Of a stretch of 64,000 nt of DNA, positions 62,876-64,000 are shown piece after piece (within the stretch, counting starts at the first letter, position 1; the number at the start of each line of letters is the position of its first letter). A program made the translations under genes and the position numbers. The DNA lies in the NCBI GenBank assembly GCA_001898465.1, contig MKTX01000001.1, positions 248,001-312,000 on the forward strand. The letters run 5' to 3'. Source of the DNA: Sphingobacteriales bacterium 39-19. Lineage in GTDB: Bacteria > Bacteroidota > Bacteroidia > Chitinophagales > Chitinophagaceae. Below the pieces are notes generated by a model. The model ran no database searches. It was not told where the DNA came from and worked only from the letters and a program-made list of their open reading frames with translations.

Positions 62876-64000
62876 ATGAAAAATGGTCTTTCAGGAAATA
62901 TAGCCAAAGGTTTTATACAATCTAAATTAACCATCCTGCTTATGATTGGATTCTTACTCATAGGCGGGTATAGTACTTTTTTGATTCCCCGTGAAGAAGA
63001 ACCGCAAATAACCGTACCGATGGCTGATATTTTTATTGGCTACCCCGGTGCAACACCTAAAGATGTGGAAACAAAAGTGGCGGCTCCATTAGAAAAGATA
63101 ATTTCAAATATCAAGGGGGTTGAGTATGTATATTCCACATCCATGGAAGGCCAGGTAATGCTGATTGTACAATTTAAAGTAGGCGAGGATGTAGAACGAT
63201 CACTGGTAAAATTATACAGTGAGTTGATGAAGAATATGGATAAGATGCCGCAAGGTATTACACTCCCATTAATTAAAACACGGGCTATTGATGATGTGCC
63301 TGTACTGGGCCTCACCTTATGGAGTGATAAATATGATGATTACCAGTTGAAACAAATGGGGCAGGCGCTTACCAATGAAGTAAAGAAAATTCCTGATGTA
63401 AGTGATATCCACCTCCTGGGTGGAAGAAGCCGGGAAGTAAAAGTGTTACTGGATAAAAATAAAATGGCAGAGAACCATATTGATTTTTTATCAATCAGCA
63501 AACAAATACAAGGCAGCAATGCACAAATGAATAGTGGTAATTTACTGCAGCAAGACACTGTATTTTCGGTGATCACCGGAAATTTTTTAAGCACGGCAGA
63601 TGATGTAGCCAACCTGGTGGTGGGCATACACCAGCAACAACCGGTATATCTAAAACAAATTGCACATGTAGAAGAAGGTCCCGAAACTCCCAACCAATAT
63701 GTTTTATTTGGATATGGCAAAGCAAATACGGCACAGGCACATTCCTATAAATCGAACTACCCGGCAGTAACCCTAAGCATTGCAAAAAAGAAAGGCGCTG
63801 ATGCCATGAAACTATCCGGGCAAATTTTAGAGAAAGTACAGGTTCTTAAAAAAGACCTCTTGCCCAATGAAGTTCAGCTTACCGTAAGCCGTAACTATGG
63901 AGAAACGGCTTCACATAAAGTATCAGAACTTTTGTTGCATTTATTTATCTCTATTGTAGTTGTTACGTTATTTGTAATGCTGGCCATGGGCTGGCGGGGT
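62876..64000 (+). CDS. RND efflux permease (3' truncated by the window edge)
   Basis: The frame runs 375 codons from the ATG at 62876 to the window end without a stop. It opens with a membrane helix (LTILLMIGFLLIGGYSTFLI), PREEEPQITVPMADIFIGYP and GATPKDVETKVAAPLEKII, then the porter domain with VPVLGLTLWS, and enters the second helix near the edge (LFISIVVVTLFVMLAM). AcrB/HAE1-type rather than CusA-type. Upstream 93 bp are free of genes. Confidence 0.9.
   Translation, partial: MKNGLSGNIAKGFIQSKLTILLMIGFLLIGGYSTFLIPREEEPQITVPMADIFIGYPGATPKDVETKVAAPLEKIISNIKGVEYVYSTSMEGQVMLIVQFKVGEDVERSLVKLYSELMKNMDKMPQGITLPLIKTRAIDDVPVLGLTLWSDKYDDYQLKQMGQALTNEVKKIPDVSDIHLLGGRSREVKVLLDKNKMAENHIDFLSISKQIQGSNAQMNSGNLLQQDTVFSVITGNFLSTADDVANLVVGIHQQQPVYLKQIAHVEEGPETPNQYVLFGYGKANTAQAHSYKSNYPAVTLSIAKKKGADAMKLSGQILEKVQVLKKDLLPNEVQLTVSRNYGETASHKVSELLLHLFISIVVVTLFVMLAMGWRG

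Overview
The window comes from a Bacteroidota chromosome, most likely the Chitinophagia/Sphingobacteriia branch. Grounds: many genes are preceded by the Bacteroidota -7 element TAnnTTTG, Shine-Dalgarno sequences are largely absent, lipoprotein signal peptides and TonB-dependent receptors are frequent, and characteristic families are present (DUF6132, the CusA-TolC fusion, the Cys-rich copper-island protein). No rRNA, tRNA, CRISPR array, phage or transposase gene was recognised.

Layout. 1-13.1 kb is mostly housekeeping: the 3' part of prfA, a small AT-rich lipoprotein flanked by an inverted repeat, tatC, a DUF1345 membrane protein, a zinc metalloprotease, two tandem clpP genes and clpX. Inside it sit a divergent pair (an exported TPR-Ppx/GppA protein and a protein with kinase-fold motifs) and a persulfide-dioxygenase-like MBL/rhodanese protein. 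13.2-21.8 kb holds a thioredoxin and a CusA-type metal efflux operon in which the RND pump is fused to a TolC-like domain, followed by its adaptor, a TetR regulator and two small proteins.

21.9-49.8 kb is a nitrate-respiration/denitrification island, all on the minus strand. From right to left it has two membrane-anchored c-type cytochromes, narG, narH, narJ, narI, an unknown membrane protein, narK, a TDT-family carrier, a hemerythrin, and the molybdenum-cofactor genes moaA, moeA, mobA, moaD, moeB, moaE and moaCB. A DUF2867 epimerase-like gene and a TauE/SafE permease are interspersed among the cofactor genes. Then follow a norC/norB-like pair, an outer-membrane porin, a class II copper nitrite reductase (nirK), a nirV-like gene, a Sco1 copper chaperone, queD and an NsrR-like Rrf2 regulator. 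The genes can account for nitrate to nitrite (NarGHI), nitrite to NO (NirK) and probably NO to N2O (Nor-like). No nosZ is present.

50-64 kb holds a thioesterase, a DUF2975/XRE pair and a copper-uptake module (OprC/NosA-type receptor, a lipoprotein and a Cys-rich membrane protein) that could supply NirK. It continues with tandem tyrosine phenol-lyase and tryptophanase genes, a small sulfur/redox cassette (DUF2892, DUF6132, thioredoxin, rhodanese) and a tripartite RND efflux operon cut by the window end.

The most unusual item is the NorB-like protein. It lacks any helix-VI histidine and both characteristic NorB glutamates, yet it is paired with a NorC-like cytochrome in a denitrification island. 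The nirK and nar upstream regions share two motifs (ATGAT-N4-ATCAT and ATCCTTAATTA), which suggests common control.
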